Assembly (NCBI GenBank): GCA_964019055.1
Contig: OZ025213.1
Location: 8,606,472-8,670,471 of the forward strand
Source: Anthopleura xanthogrammica
Taxonomy: Eukaryota; Cnidaria; Anthozoa; Actiniaria; Actiniidae
Direction: 5' to 3'
Length of the DNA: 64,000 bases
The notes under the pieces were generated by a model. The model was given only the letters and a program-made list of their open reading frames with translations, did not search any database and had not been told where the DNA came from. Position numbers and translations under genes: made by a program. Positions 22,501-35,106 of this stretch are shown here, piece by piece. How positions within the stretch are numbered: the first letter of the stretch is position 1; each line of letters opens with the position of its first letter.

Positions 22501-23006
22501 AACGGAAGAATGAAATAAATCATGCCAGCTCATTTTCAACCCGGCGGTATGTCGTCCCAGTTCTGCTTAAATCGTTGTTTCCTTTCTCATGCGGATATAC
22601 CTAAATGGTGTTTAATGTGTTTTCTCTCGTTATATGATTATAAGTGGATTTCTAAGATCCGAAGTCCTGATAAGATTTTCACACTAAAGGGATTCGAAAT
22701 AGCGTTTTTCTCTTGCTTTTAACTATAATTTGTCCATTTTGACCAATATCGGATGAGATTAAAGACAGCTTATACGTTTGCAATCATACTATCATCAAAC
22801 AACTGTCAAGGGCTCTTCCATTAGGACACATATATATAAGAACCATTATCATATCAGCCTAGACTAGTTGTGTTTATTTATTAAGTGGTTTTCATTGATC
22901 ATGAGCCACAATATAGCGCCGTAGCGCTCACAGGGGTCTGGAGGGCGTGCTCACCCCCCCCCCCCCCCCTCCCCCAGATCCCCAGAAATTAAAACAAGTA
23001 TGGAAT
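19504..23006. other. Unassigned intergenic DNA
   Basis: No gene was recognised. Contents include a short (GGTC)n run (about 20475-20502), a GTGGTGTAGCGAGG / CCACTGGCGTAGGG pair around 20860-20940 that resembles ends of common repeats, and a C-run near 22956. Open frames here lack any domain or convincing start. Confidence 0.45.
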
Positions 23007-23140
23007 TATTAATGGTAATAGAACTGAGTGGATTGCAATTTGGGCTGCAATCGCAAGAGTGATTACAAAATTGCACGACCGCGTAGTGAGTGTGATTTCA
23101 GCCCAAAATTGCACAACACGAAGTTCTATTACCTATTAAT
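23007..23140. mobile_element. Foldback element, about 134 bp
   Basis: Arms ATTAATGGTAATAGAACT and AGTTCTATTACCTATTAAT are inverted. Inner arms GCAATTTGGGCTG and CAGCCCAAAATTGC extend the pairing. It resembles a common cnidarian non-autonomous repeat by structure. There is no coding content. Confidence 0.78.
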
Positions 23141-24036
23141 CATATTTAAATGTTTTCTAGTAACTTGTTCATCAAGTGTTGCAAGGTGATAATGGGTTAA
23201 TAATAACATAAATAATAATAATAATAATAATAATAAAAATGAGTGATATGGACGTATTCGATTTCCTTGGAGGATACCACAAGAACTGAGCAGAAAGACG
23301 AACTAGAGACAATCACCGAGAACGACAGAGAAGTGTCCTTCCCAATCCAGAGATACCAGAAATGGATCGTCAGTCAGAATGTTAACATTGTGAAGAAATT
23401 CTATGGGTATAATAATTTGAAATGATTTTGTGCCTCCTCCCCCTCTCCCCCCATTTTTTCAAGGCTTCCTACTGCCCTATCCTGATGATATACCTAAAAC
23501 TAGTTGTCAGATCACTGATATGTGGATTAATCTAAATAGCACGTTACTAACGATTCGTGCCAGGAGGGCTACTAAAGTTTTAGCCTTCCCCACCAACCCA
23601 CTCCTTTAATCAATATCTCGAAAACAATTTCCACGTGCACTAACAAGGCAAGTCATTACAGCGCATTATCTCCCTCTTGAAAACCCCCACATCATTTAGG
23701 TAAGCCAAACTCCATGTTCTGTAGTTCTTGCACGGCTTTAACCTTATGGAATACACCTTGTGCTTAGGAAACCGTGAAACAAGGCATGTTTAGCAGTTTT
23801 CCTTCGTTTTTCTTGTTTTTTTCTTATCTTTTTTTCCCCTCCTTTCCTTCCTTCCTTTCTTCCTTCCTTCCTTCCTTCCCTCCCTCCCTCTCTCCCTCCT
23901 TCATTCATTTATCCATTGTTCCTTACTTCTTTCTTTCCTTCTCAACTCTTTTACATTCTCTATTGAACTTATTGGTTAAATAATAAAGAAATAGTTTTTT
24001 TCTTTTTTTCTTTCTTTCTTTCTTTCTTTTTTTTTT

Positions 24037-24091
<55 letters not shown>

Positions 24092-25204
24092 GTCTCACTC
24101 ATGATGATGTTATGTTACTCACTATAACATGTTTTGTTATTTTTCTATCTCTTTTTCTCTTCCTTTTTTTTTTGGTTTTCCAAAGTCAGACGTGATGCAA
24201 ACAACACTTATTAAGTGAAATTAATTGCCTCAATTATCAACCAAGTCATACCAAGAGTACTTGGCACAGAACCACGATAACAAGACCAAAGCTTCCTTTT
24301 ACGAAAAACATAGTGCCATATACGCTTAGAGCACTAGATAACGATTTCAAAAGAACAGTTTGGGTATGAACATTTATCAGAAATTGTCAAAAAAAACTGT
24401 CACTTTTAATATATAATAATAGTTTATCAGATACTCATGATACATAATGATAGATAGATAGTTACGTGCTATATAACTATATGTACTGTACATGTATATC
24501 GCAGCTGTTTATAGCTGGTGCATTGTGTGGATATAAGTTCGAAGCCTAAACAATATGATTGAGAAAGAATAACAAACCGAGGCATGCAGAAAATTCGTAT
24601 TTTCATCGAAATAAGTGAAGAATTTTGAAGAATGAAATTCTAACAAGTAAGTAAAAGCAGAAGAAGCTGGAGTGAGGCTTAACACACTATTTTGCAATGT
24701 TTATAGAGACATTAGAAGCTGCAAAATATATGCAGGTCAAAAACTGATACACTTCATATCAACGGCAAAGTCCGATAGAGAAACACAAGACGCACGTAGC
24801 GTGCCATTTTATATTGTCTGATATATATGTATCTCAACAATATAGAAGAAGATTTAAAGCCCGAATGACTTAAGTTGCCATTTATGTGACCTAATATACC
24901 TGTCAATGTGTATGGCACTTTCGCCAGCCGACTAGGATTAATAGTTCTAATAATTTACTATGAATAGTTATTGATCAATTATCAAGATGGAAACTAGTGG
25001 AGAGATCTGCCGCATCCTCTGACGTGATGTCTATCACGAGTACACTAGAATTGGAATATTTTCTACATTTAAACATTTTATCTATTAATAACAAAACTGT
25101 ATTCGATTATGAGGTTGATTTGGTGGTCTAAAGGCATGCCGCATCTTCATACTATGGAGAATTGGAGGTGCAGTGCACGGTTAAAACTAGTAAGAAAATG
25201 GAAT
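23141..25204. other. Unassigned; simple repeats
   Basis: Contains (AATA/ATA)n at about 23210-23236, (CCTT)n-rich 23840-23900 and a (CTTT)n run at about 24008-24091. A 60-codon frame at 23243 follows the ATA repeat and is charged, but it has no recognisable domain. No gene is supported. Confidence 0.5.
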
Positions 25205-25600
25205 GAATGAATGATTGGATGGATGGATGGATGGATGGATGGATGGATGGATGGATGGATGGATGGATGGATGGATGGATGGATGGATGGATGGATGGAT
25301 GGATGGATGGATGGATGGATGGATGAATTGATGAATGGATGGATAAGTGAATAGAATGGATGAATAGATGGATAGATGGATGAATAAATGAATAAACAAG
25401 AAAGAAGGAAGGAAGGAAAAAAGAAAGAAAGTAAAAAGATGATTAGATTGAAAGTTGGATGAATGGATGGATGGATGGATGAATGAATGAATAAATAAAT
25501 TGATGAATGGATGGATAAGTGAATAGAATGGATGAATAAATGAATAAACAAGAAACAAGGAAGGAAGGAAAAGAGAAAGAAGGTAAAAAAATGAATAAAC
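25205..25600. repeat. (GGAT)n and diverged GAAT/GGAA array
   Basis: A pure (GGAT)n core (about 25216-25324) passes into degenerate GAAT/GGAT/AAGG repeats, including a duplicated block (GATGGATAAGTGAATAGAAT at about 25338 and 25509). Ile-His-Pro-Ser readings of it are spurious. Confidence 0.93.
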
Positions 25601-28600
25601 GAAGGAAGGGAGAAAGGTACTGAGAACCGCGTTGAAATGGAAAAGAGTTAGAAATGATAGAAAGGAAGTTCCGTTTACATTGCTAGGATCAATGTTAGGT
25701 AGTCCAATTATAATTGTTTGCGTGCTAGAAAACTATTTTATTATGGCACAACAACAGATTTGTATGTTTGGAACACTCGTACTTGAATTACAAGAGTCAA
25801 TCTGTCATTCTTGAATCGTATTCCATAGTCTAGAATACCACAATCGCAATTACCAAAATGAGTTCAAAACCAAAGTTCGACCAAAAGGTCTGAGAGAAAG
25901 CGAAAGAAAACTGTGAAGTGGATAGCATATGCATGAGAAATGTCAATGTTGATAATATTATGATACTTGGTGCACTAAATCAGATCGAGGGTTTTGTTTG
26001 GTGCTGTTTAATCAATTTTATATCATCAACAATCATAATAATGACATTCTAAAAATTCATCGTTCTTCTATCATTTCAAGTGATGCAGTCAAATGTAACT
26101 TCTCCAGCTTTTGGTAAAGTTAGTAAATCACGTACCAAATATGCAAAGTTAGTTTCCTTTATTTACCTTGTTTTTTAGTTAATTTCATCTTTTTCGTGAC
26201 TCTTTTCCTGACTTCCCGACTTGTTTTCCTGTCTTATCTTGTCTTATCATATCATCTTTTATCGTTTTTGTTTCACCTCCCTTCCACTATTCCTAAGCGT
26301 GGATTATCGCATGCCCTTTCAACATGACCCTGATCTCATCTAAAGCTTGTATTTTTTGTTGTTTTTGTTTTACTAAGAGATGTGCAATATATACTTAGGA
26401 TAAAGTTGAGTGTGTCCTAAAAGCACTTCCAAGAGCCCACGTAAGAAAAAAACAAAATATACACCCAAAAAATGGATCCATCTTGTTGTTCATTCCTTAT
26501 CGGTGTTAGGAAAAGTCTGGTAAATTATATATATTTGTTCATAAGATGGCAAAATGATTAGATAGCCCCTTAAACAAGGCCTGGGAGCTGGAACTTGTGC
26601 AAACATGTTCCTGAAGATTACTGGATTAACTGAATGAACTATACTCAATATAGAATATCAAGCTTAATTCTATTTTAGGTTTTGATTATTCTCACCCTGA
26701 TTTTTTATTTATTTTTTGGTCATTTTGAACTAAAATTCAGCTTCATAAACACGTATTTTACACACAGATATTTGGAAAAGACATGCAGAAACTAGAGCAC
26801 TTCGCTCACAAAAGTTATCCTTTGTGGTATCCCTGCAGTATGCTAGGTATATTGTCGATATTGGTACAGAAACGCAAAACAAAATTCGGCGTCTTTTTCT
26901 GGTTTAGAATGCTGTAATTGTTTTGCTGATTTTTTTTTTTGGTCAACCCAAAATCTTGTTCGTATTTATGTATGTTTGTTTTCACCTCTTGGACTTTGAA
27001 CTCCAAAATGAACAGGAACGATGCAGAAAGGCTCGGCAGGTGTGTTTGTACTGAAGGGCTTTGCGATAACACAAAATTAATCCTAAGAATAAGGCCGATT
27101 TCTTCATAATCTTTCTTTGAAATATTGATTATTATTTCAAAATTCGCTTTGTGTTTTTTATCTTCCACGTAAAAAGATTCAAATCCGTTCTGATATTAAG
27201 TATGGTTTTGTGTAACGTAGTTTACATAACTGGAAACACACTTCTCTAAAATCACAATGTAAGACCAATATTACACAATACAGCACTGTCATTTTGTCAT
27301 CTGATACTTTTTCCCTGTAATCATTTCCAAACATTGTAAAAAAAAACTTCCTAAAATGCCGTCGTATTTTTAAGACGTGGATGTCGAATTCCTGGATTAC
27401 AACAATTATTTACGCGCGCATGCATTTGTGAAGGGACTCACTTTTTTTTATTGCTGAACGCAACATCGAAATTATGGCTAAAGCAGTTGACGAATGATTA
27501 TACTACGCAAATACTGAATACCAAATTTAATTACTGGTGTTCAGTTTAGTTTTCCCCACACAATCTTCCAAGAATAACCATGAAAAAATAAATCAGATTT
27601 AATGGAAAGTAAAAACGTCTGTCAGTAGTAACATTCGCGATAGGAAAAAAAACAGTTTCCAATTTAAGCTCGATTTTTTTTTTAGATATTAATTTCGACT
27701 TATTTCTAAACAAATTGATGAAGAGGTAGTGAAATGTCCAGCAGTAAATTGCAATTAAGATAGAACTCCAATTGACCAATGAGAAAGCCCCAATAAAATG
27801 ATTCTGTCCTTCATGAACTATGTCAGTCGAATTCATGATAGCTTCATTTACTTAATGAATCCAAAGACAAAATTGTTTTTCGAGAAATCATTTTCTAATT
27901 GCACACTTGCTGTTGGTTGCTTTGATGGGTGATTTAGAATTGAGAGTGTGGGTTAGAAGGTGTTCGACACGGTCTAAACATCTTGACTTTCAAGAGGGAA
28001 TTATCAAAGTATTGCCTCGGAAAGTGACATGGGGTCAACACTTCGGATATTGTTGGCCTCTCAGCTCTTCTTTTTGCGGGAATAAATTGTCAATGAATAT
28101 ATCTTTAAAACAGCAAATGAAACTTAACATTATAAAACACGTTCCCAGGATACCCAGTTTATTCCCCCAAAATGTTAGTCGGAGCTGTGTAAATAAGCCG
28201 TATTTGTAGCTAATCGTCTACCCGAGGTAGACGAAGAAAAAGGAACGGTTGGCGCTAATGCTTTAGAATCAATTCAAGAAAACTTTGACGCAAAAGAAGG
28301 ATTACTTGTCAATTCAGAGGCTTAAAAAGAAGCTTTGGAAATATTTAAAAGGAATTGTAGCTGAAGATAAGAATTGAAGTAGCCAGGAAAATAAAAACGA
28401 AGTAAATGAATAGTCAAATAACGTAGGTAGTTTTGTAGTCATTGTTTGGCCAAAACCTTTAGTTCACTAAAAAGTTCAGTATAACATTTAAACTCAGGAT
28501 TCGTTACTTCTGTCAAACATACAGATAATTTTTCTATCTTTCTTTCTCGACTTCATTGAATGTATTTCGGGACTGAATAAGAATGAATAATCATCATCAA

Positions 28601-30010
28601 TGTTAATGAGACACTATTGCATTATGGAATTAGAATTAAAACGCACACAATTTTTAGGCGATTTTCAATGATCATCTAGGAAGGGATGCAGCTTTCACAA
28701 TCATCTTAATCAAATGTAGGTAATCTACGTATTAGTAAAATAAAAAAGGCATCAATGGCTTCCTCTATATTTGATGCGAAATAATTGAAACGGATAAATA
28801 AAAATATAAAAAAAGGAAGGAAAGAGTGGCTCACCTATAGAACTCAGACAAAAGTGGTACTTCGCCTCAGTCGAAATACGTCAAATTCTTCTCTTTTATC
28901 TCTCTAATCTTAATGTCGTTTGACATTATTGACGGCTGAGTCAAGGAGAAAGGCATGCGAATCAAGATTCTCTACTGAGCTAAAATCATTTCAAAGACGA
29001 AAGCAGAGATGCGCTCAATTAAGATAATACCCATTGGAAGGCGCAATGTTGTAATTTAGGTTTAACGAGCATAAAGGAGGAAGCAGCATAGTCGAAATAA
29101 AGTGAAGTTTAAAATGGAATCTAATAAACGCAAATAAACTTGCTGAAAGTGCTATACCGTAAGCGGTTATAAGAGACTTGAAATTAAGACTATGATATGT
29201 CTTTCTTGGTCCATCACAAATTTTATCTTAATGGGCCTAAGTGTGGGAGGCCGGGTCGATCGAAGAGGACATCTCGAAGGCGTATTTTAGATTAAGAAAC
29301 ACGTCAATCCACAAGTATCATACCAAGGGGAGGAACTGATTGTAATATATTATCTTGCACCGAGTGAGATGATTTGTTGTTTGATCATTCTATGCTGTGA
29401 TATTAATTAGAAAAGCGTAATGCTGTCAATAATACTTCAATGGCAACGTTCTGCGCTAATGGGACTTCTTTAACCTGTAAATTGCAAAATAACAATTATA
29501 AGAAGGGAGGCGCTTCTATTAGAACTCGATGGTGGGGCTCGTGAAATTACCCCTACGATTCTAAATAACGTATATCTTCTATCCGCTAATAACCCTATAT
29601 TTGATAACAACTTACTCTTTAGAAGTCTATCTTGTCGTTTTTGGTAATTTTTCTCATCTTAATTACATAAGAGTGGGAAGATCTCGTTCGGGAGAGTTCC
29701 AACTGCTTGTGTTTGTTTTAGCCTGATTGGTTCTTAACTCTGACACTTGAATTTTGAAAGCAAAACAATTCAGGGACAGAAACGCCATAAACGACATGTC
29801 TCTTGATAATGGTGCTAAATTTACAGACTTGGAGTCTAAGCCAGTCAGAGAATAGAAGCCGCGAGGTGGTGAACTGAATACTTCAAACTTGTCTCCGTCT
29901 TTAATCGGGTTATTTGAACGGACAAGTTAAAAACCATTTATTAGAAAAACAGAGGAAACGAAGGGGCATCAAAAAGCAGGGAATCACTTTACCAGGAAAT
30001 CGCATGCCCG
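25601..30010. other. Unassigned intergenic DNA upstream of receptor 1
   Basis: No gene is supported. A possible short exon at 28210-28325 follows an acceptor-like TATTTGTAG and reads NRLPEVDEEKGTVGANALES then IQENFDAKEGLLVNSEA to a stop. The acidic, non-repetitive peptide looks coding, but no partner exon or family was found. The promoter of the receptor gene presumably lies at the right end; an ATAAAAAG motif sits at about 30019. Confidence 0.4.
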
Positions 30011-30092
30011 AAAGAGACATAAAAAGCTGAAATCCTGCGAAAACTAATCACATTTGGGCAAGAGCGTTTTGTTGCTCTGCTCTGAAAGAACT

Positions 30093-31130
30093 ATGGCGAA
30101 TGACGAGACAAATTACACTGACCTTGGATGTCAGAATACCGTGGATTCCGAAGAAAAGGTGACTTCGAAAATACTTGCATACAGCGCCGTGTTTTTTGTC
30201 GCCCTCGTCGGAAATATCCGAGTCATTGCCTTAGTTCTGCGAAGTCAAGGTATGCGTCGAAGGACAATTAATCTATTCGTCGTAAACATGGCAATCTCGG
30301 ATCTTTTGATGTGCCTCTTCGTCATGCCAAAGAGGATGGTAGAGTTGGCAGAAATTCCCGGCAAATGGCACGTCGAAGGTAACGTTGGGAACGCACTTTG
30401 TAAACTGGTTTATTTTATCCAGGATACTTGTATTGCTGTATCAATCGAGAGCTTGGTCATTATAGCGTTTGATCGGTATTTTGCCCTAGCTTATCCAACA
30501 CACGCTGCACCTACTTCAAAAAGAAGGCTTCTTATCATCATGATGACGTGGATTGTAGCCTTTTTCGTTCATTGTCCCTACCTTTTCACCTACAAGTTGA
30601 AGTCGTTTGGAAACACGACCTTCTGCATCGAGTCCTGGTCCCTGGACCCCATGGAGCATTTCGAGAAGAAGAAGACATACTTTTACGCCACATTCGTGCT
30701 GTTTTGTCTGGTTCCGATGGTGCTCCTGACTGCTCTGTATTCAGGGATTCTATACAAGCTTAAACAACAAGGTTACCTGATAAGAAGCGTATCAAACGGC
30801 AGCAACAGCTCAAAGAGAAGGCGCGAATACCACGTCCTGAAAATGGCTATTGCAATATTGATTGGGTTTACTGTATGCTGGGCGCCCGTCAATACCTTTA
30901 TTTTCATTTTCGTTTTTATCTGGAAGTTCGCGCTGCCATGCAACCTCAACGACCTGTTGTTTTTTGTATTCTTCATGGCATATGCAAACAGCGCTGTGAA
31001 TCCTTGCATTTATATATATTTCAGCCGAAATTTCCAAAAGCTTTCCAAACGACACCCTACCCAAAAGCGTATCAACTTTGAAGGGATGCAGAATTTTTTT
31101 CGCATGAAAAAAATGGGAAGAGTTTCTTAG
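30093..31130 (+). CDS. Class A (rhodopsin-family) peptide-type GPCR 1
   Basis: A 345-residue seven-helix receptor in a single coding exon, starting at the ATG of MANDETNYTD. The frame extends upstream but only with non-ATG codons. Hallmarks, by residue: N41 (1.50), D70 (2.50), C103 (3.25), Q110 (3.32), DRY 127-129, W153 (4.50), ECL2 C178, P208 and Y216 in TM5, CWAP 262-265, NPCIY 303-307, then a short basic tail. Sequon NYT is at 7-9. Q3.32 and the lack of D3.32 fit peptide rather than amine receptors (NPY/NPFF/QRFP-like family by general resemblance); the ligand is unknown. One oddity is Arg at 1.52 (GNIRV), a charge inside TM1. It is paralogous to the receptor at 41112. A pyrimidine tract ending GAAAG just before the ATG could be a 5' UTR acceptor, but this is weaker than in the paralog. 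Confidence 0.93.
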   Translation: MANDETNYTDLGCQNTVDSEEKVTSKILAYSAVFFVALVGNIRVIALVLRSQGMRRRTINLFVVNMAISDLLMCLFVMPKRMVELAEIPGKWHVEGNVGNALCKLVYFIQDTCIAVSIESLVIIAFDRYFALAYPTHAAPTSKRRLLIIMMTWIVAFFVHCPYLFTYKLKSFGNTTFCIESWSLDPMEHFEKKKTYFYATFVLFCLVPMVLLTALYSGILYKLKQQGYLIRSVSNGSNSSKRRREYHVLKMAIAILIGFTVCWAPVNTFIFIFVFIWKFALPCNLNDLLFFVFFMAYANSAVNPCIYIYFSRNFQKLSKRHPTQKRINFEGMQNFFRMKKMGRVS

Positions 31131-31660
31131 ATGAAAAAGGATAAAGCTATAGAACTGATACTTGAAAATTCAATCAAGTTTCTTTGTCTCAAAAGATGTT
31201 GAAAATGCATACAACTGATCCCCAAGTGTTTTAAGCGAGCAAGATGACACTAAAAAACTGTAAATATTTCAAATATTCTCTACATGATTGAAGGCACTGC
31301 AAGAAAGTCACCAAGAGCACTTATCAACTACTCAGTCTTCGCTTTGTCGCTTGTTACATATGTTTATATGTATTACGAATTTCGTTTTGCGCCTCTCAAA
31401 TATTCTGTAAACCAATAAGCGACTTTAAGATAATATTTACATGTAGAAACATTGAGTGACGCTTAAAAATATTTATAAAACCATTTTCTCTAGTTTCTTA
31501 TCTGCAAAGGACATGTAGCCGAATGCAATAATAGTAGGTGCTTGGCGGTATGTCTTTGCCATGGAATACTCTTTACCATACACATTAATCCCTATTGGGT
31601 CGAGGATATCATTATGACGCAAGATGGTCCAACAGGTGCAAGTTCTACTCGCCTTCGTCT
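31131..31660. other. 3' flank of receptor 1
   Basis: Presumed 3' UTR and intergenic sequence. No canonical AATAAA was found close to the stop codon. Confidence 0.4.
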
Positions 31661-31881
31661 TTAGCGCCCACGTATTTCTAGATTAAAAGCTCTAAGTTGC
31701 TTTGGTGCTTTCTTACACTTAAGACACTCACTGCTATCCTTGTGGTAATGGGTTGGCGCCTCTTGCTTCTTTAGCCGTCTAGAGCTCTGGAATGGAACTA
31801 GTTCTGTACAGGAAGTGCACACTACCTTTTCACTCCATGCACTTCCCGTTTCATTTATAACACCTCTCACATCCAACAAAA
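31661..31881 (-). CDS. Possible terminal exon with paired CxxC motifs
   Basis: On the minus strand an acceptor TGTGTTGGTGTGCAG precedes 31881, and an open frame continues to a TAA near 31661. The peptide contains VVCTSCTELVPFQSSRRL and ECLKCKKAPKQL. These are two CxxC pairs about 30 residues apart with basic and His residues between, which could bind a metal ion. There is no in-frame ATG, so upstream exons would be needed. Composition is not repeat-like. No family was recognised; it could equally be a transposon gene fragment. Confidence 0.3.
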
Positions 31882-31909
31882 CTGCACACCAACACAGACA
31901 AACTCCCAA

Positions 31910-34866
31910 TGAACCTCATAGACAATACAACACTTTTGTTTCCTTTTCAACCGAAAATTAAATAATTCCGGAAAGAAAAAAAAAAGCCTTTTTTTTGGTC
32001 TGGTATAAAACACGATTGCCTCGAGCGAGTATTACCATTTGGAGCGTGGATTATATTTAGCAAAGAAGCTATCGATGATCTCGCTTTTAAGCGATAAAAA
32101 TGCCTGACAACCATTCCTGACGCACCTGACAGAGTTTATCACAGCTCAATTTCAGCGCCATTGCGATCAACCACAAACCATTCAGTCCAAACAAATATCA
32201 ACTACGTCAAACGAGTAGCACAGACGAAATTTAATTTCAATTCCCCACGTACGCGTGCATGTGCTAACGCTCACATTTAGATGCCTTAAGACATGTTCAG
32301 ACAAGATGTGTTAACCCACAAAATCGATGCATGGGATAAAACAAATTATTACCAGATCAAACCATCTCTTTTTCGAGTTGGACGATATGCTATAGCTTGT
32401 AGAAGGATATTATTATAATTTGCTGGTAGTTCGATGAGCAAATATAAAGATTTGGTGTACTCAAGATTCGGGGCGAAAACGCAGATTTAATTCAGCGGTT
32501 TTATCTTCCCAGAATACTTAAATTTTGTTTGACCACTAGAGTTGTTTTGGAGTTCACAGTCTAATTGCCTTGACTAGATAAAGTTATTTTCGATCTATTA
32601 TCTATTTACGGAAGCATAAAAACATAGGTTCGTAGATCAATACTCAGTTATTCTTTATTTGCCCTGTGTATATGTAACCAGGGGTTTGACCTGTCTTAAT
32701 CAAATATTGCCTTTTTTCAAATTTTCCAAACGTTGTAAAATTAAGGAATCCAAAGGCGCATACGTGAAGACAACAGGAAGTCCAAATACTCACTGCATCA
32801 CTCGTTGTGATTAACTATCATAAAATAAACTTTATCTACTGAAGCATCGCCTTTTCCAAAGAGCTTCCTTCACCATTGGGCTAAAAATGTGACGTACACT
32901 TTTGATATTGTGATAATTTGGAACTGTCTTGATTAATATAATTCAAACTGCAAGATTTTCAGTTCTAATGAACCAAGTTGAAATTGGTTTTAAGACATTG
33001 CAGCAAATGTGTAGGTTTTATTGCTTTTTTAATGGCTCAAGAGTGGCTCCACGCAGTAGGAACTTCTCGGTTGTTCCCCGTAAAACTGATTGACAAGTGC
33101 GACTTGGATTTCCATAGTGTATACTATCAGCTGTTTTTATAGTTTGTAGCTTCTATCGGTCGCACAGATATCTAATAAATTCTACTAATGAATATCTACT
33201 AAGGGAAAAAATAAGATTACAAAATCACGTATAATACTGTGCTTTTTCCTCAAAAACCTGTGAAAGCGGGCAGTTTCAGCATTAAAAAATTTGCGCGACA
33301 CTTCACAGATCAAGCGCGTGAAAATTGCTTGTCACTAAAAGGTAGGAAACGAAACACAACAAAAACTTCCAACACTAAAAGTATTTGCTTATATCAGTGT
33401 CAATAATCCACTAAAGGGGAAAAGCTCAATGTTTCCAAAGTAAACAGTTTGCACAAATGTGATGACCTTGTGGGTAACGACCTGTAAACTCCTCACTTTA
33501 CTGACACAAAAGTCATACAAGAAAATACTTGGCAAAGTAAGAATTACTTTAGTTACAGTTCAGTTAAAAAGTGCGCCGGAAGATGTTTGAGGCTGTTGTA
33601 GATCTTGAGAAGATAATGCAAGCTTAGGTTTAGTTAAAATTGTGGAAAAAATCTTTGAGAGATTCTCTCTGTGCGCCATTTTTATGTTATAGCTTTTGGT
33701 TCCGTTGACATCTGTCGGGACACACTTATTTCTTTGTTTTAAGAAAGGCTTATTTATCAATGTTATTGTGACAAGAAGTTAAGAATTAAAAGCGTTGCTT
33801 TCTGCAATAATCAAAGAATGCATAATTTTAAGTGCTAAGAGCTCTTCCTGGTTCAAGCTCCTTCATTCGGCTGAATCGCGCCTCTTCCGCTAAGTATCTC
33901 CTGAACATGCAAGCCCATTCTTAACTCAATTCACTTTTCTTCATGATAATTAGCAATCGAAATCTTGCCCTTTGTTTGTTTCTTATAGTAAAAGAAAGCA
34001 CTATCAGAACTCGATTTGTCAAGATTTACAAATTTCAAATGATTTGAAAACATTGATTTCAGCATTAGCTCTGACATGTTTAACCAGTGTCATGGGATTC
34101 AGTTTGGAAATTGTCAGAGGCGAGAGGCGACTGATAGTCGAATGAGCAAGCGACAGGAAATCTACTGTGTACATTACTGATTTCAAGTGCGCAATCGGTG
34201 TTCGGTTTATTTGCAAAGTGTGTTTGTCTTTCTTTATTAGATCAAAAGATGACTAATTTATTTAAAATGGGATGCGGACATCCAGTTATTACTCCGTAAC
34301 TCGCCAGTGGCAAGTGTTTATCGCCCCCAAATCAAATGGAAGAATGAAATTCTGTTTCGTAATAAAGTCAGTTTTGGAAAATGAAAAACGCGGAAATCCT
34401 CTGGTACAAACGACAAAAAGAAAACAGAAACGTTAAACTTAAAAAAAACTATCTAAAGTAATGGTGGTGTATATGAGAAAGACAATAGACAATAGACATA
34501 ACTGAAGGCGTTGCATTTCCTCCAGCAACAAATTTCTCTTGACATTTTAGCATTGCGGTGATTCTGTATAAGAAACGAACCCGCAACCATGCACAGCTGT
34601 CGAGAGGTGGTCTTCATTCATGCTATCCTATCATAGTTTGAAACAACAAGGATAATTGAAGGCGATACATTGGCTTCAGCAACTAATTTCTTTTGAATTG
34701 ATAGTATTACTAGATCTGCGTGGGATTTTCTCTTTGGGTGTAGACTTAGGTGGGAATCATAGGCGTCGCAATCGGCGCCAAATTTGATTATTAACTAGCA
34801 TAATTTTCGTTGTGATTGAGATCAATGTGGAATATATCAACAAATATTCTAACGCTAATGAACATA
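31910..34866. other. Unassigned intergenic DNA
   Basis: No coding region, RNA gene or recognisable repeat is supported in this stretch. Short open frames have no domains. A phrase near 34500-34680 (GGCG(T/A)T(G/A)CATT then CAGCAACAAATTTCT / CAGCAACTAATTTCT) occurs twice about 165 bp apart, suggesting a small old duplication. Confidence 0.4.
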
Positions 34867-35050
34867 TGGCGTCCCTCTCCCTCTCCCTCTCCCTCTCCCT
34901 CTCCCTCTCCATTTCTCTTTCTCTTCTGAAAATTTCTGTTTACATACTAAGATGTGTGTTTTTTCATTGACCGCAAGGCGTCTATTTTTTTGCATGCCCA
35001 TAGTTGTCTGCAAGTATCTTTTGTATTATCTTTCTTTTTCTTTTCTTTTT

Positions 35051-35106
<56 letters not shown>
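34867..35106. repeat. (CCCTCT)n and (CTTT)n microsatellites
   Basis: A hexanucleotide CCCTCT run occupies about 34872-34910. A (CTTT)n run occupies about 35050-35106 and directly precedes the GGAC/GGAT array. Confidence 0.93.

Noticed and set aside
26815..27168. 117-codon minus-strand frame
   Set aside because: Starts at GTG, not ATG, has a Lys/Asn/Ile-rich composition expected of AT-rich noise, and no domain.
30054..30092. Upstream extension of receptor 1 (GKSVLLLCSERT)
   Set aside because: It begins with TTG. The first ATG in frame is 30093, and the preceding sequence is pyrimidine-rich and acceptor-like.
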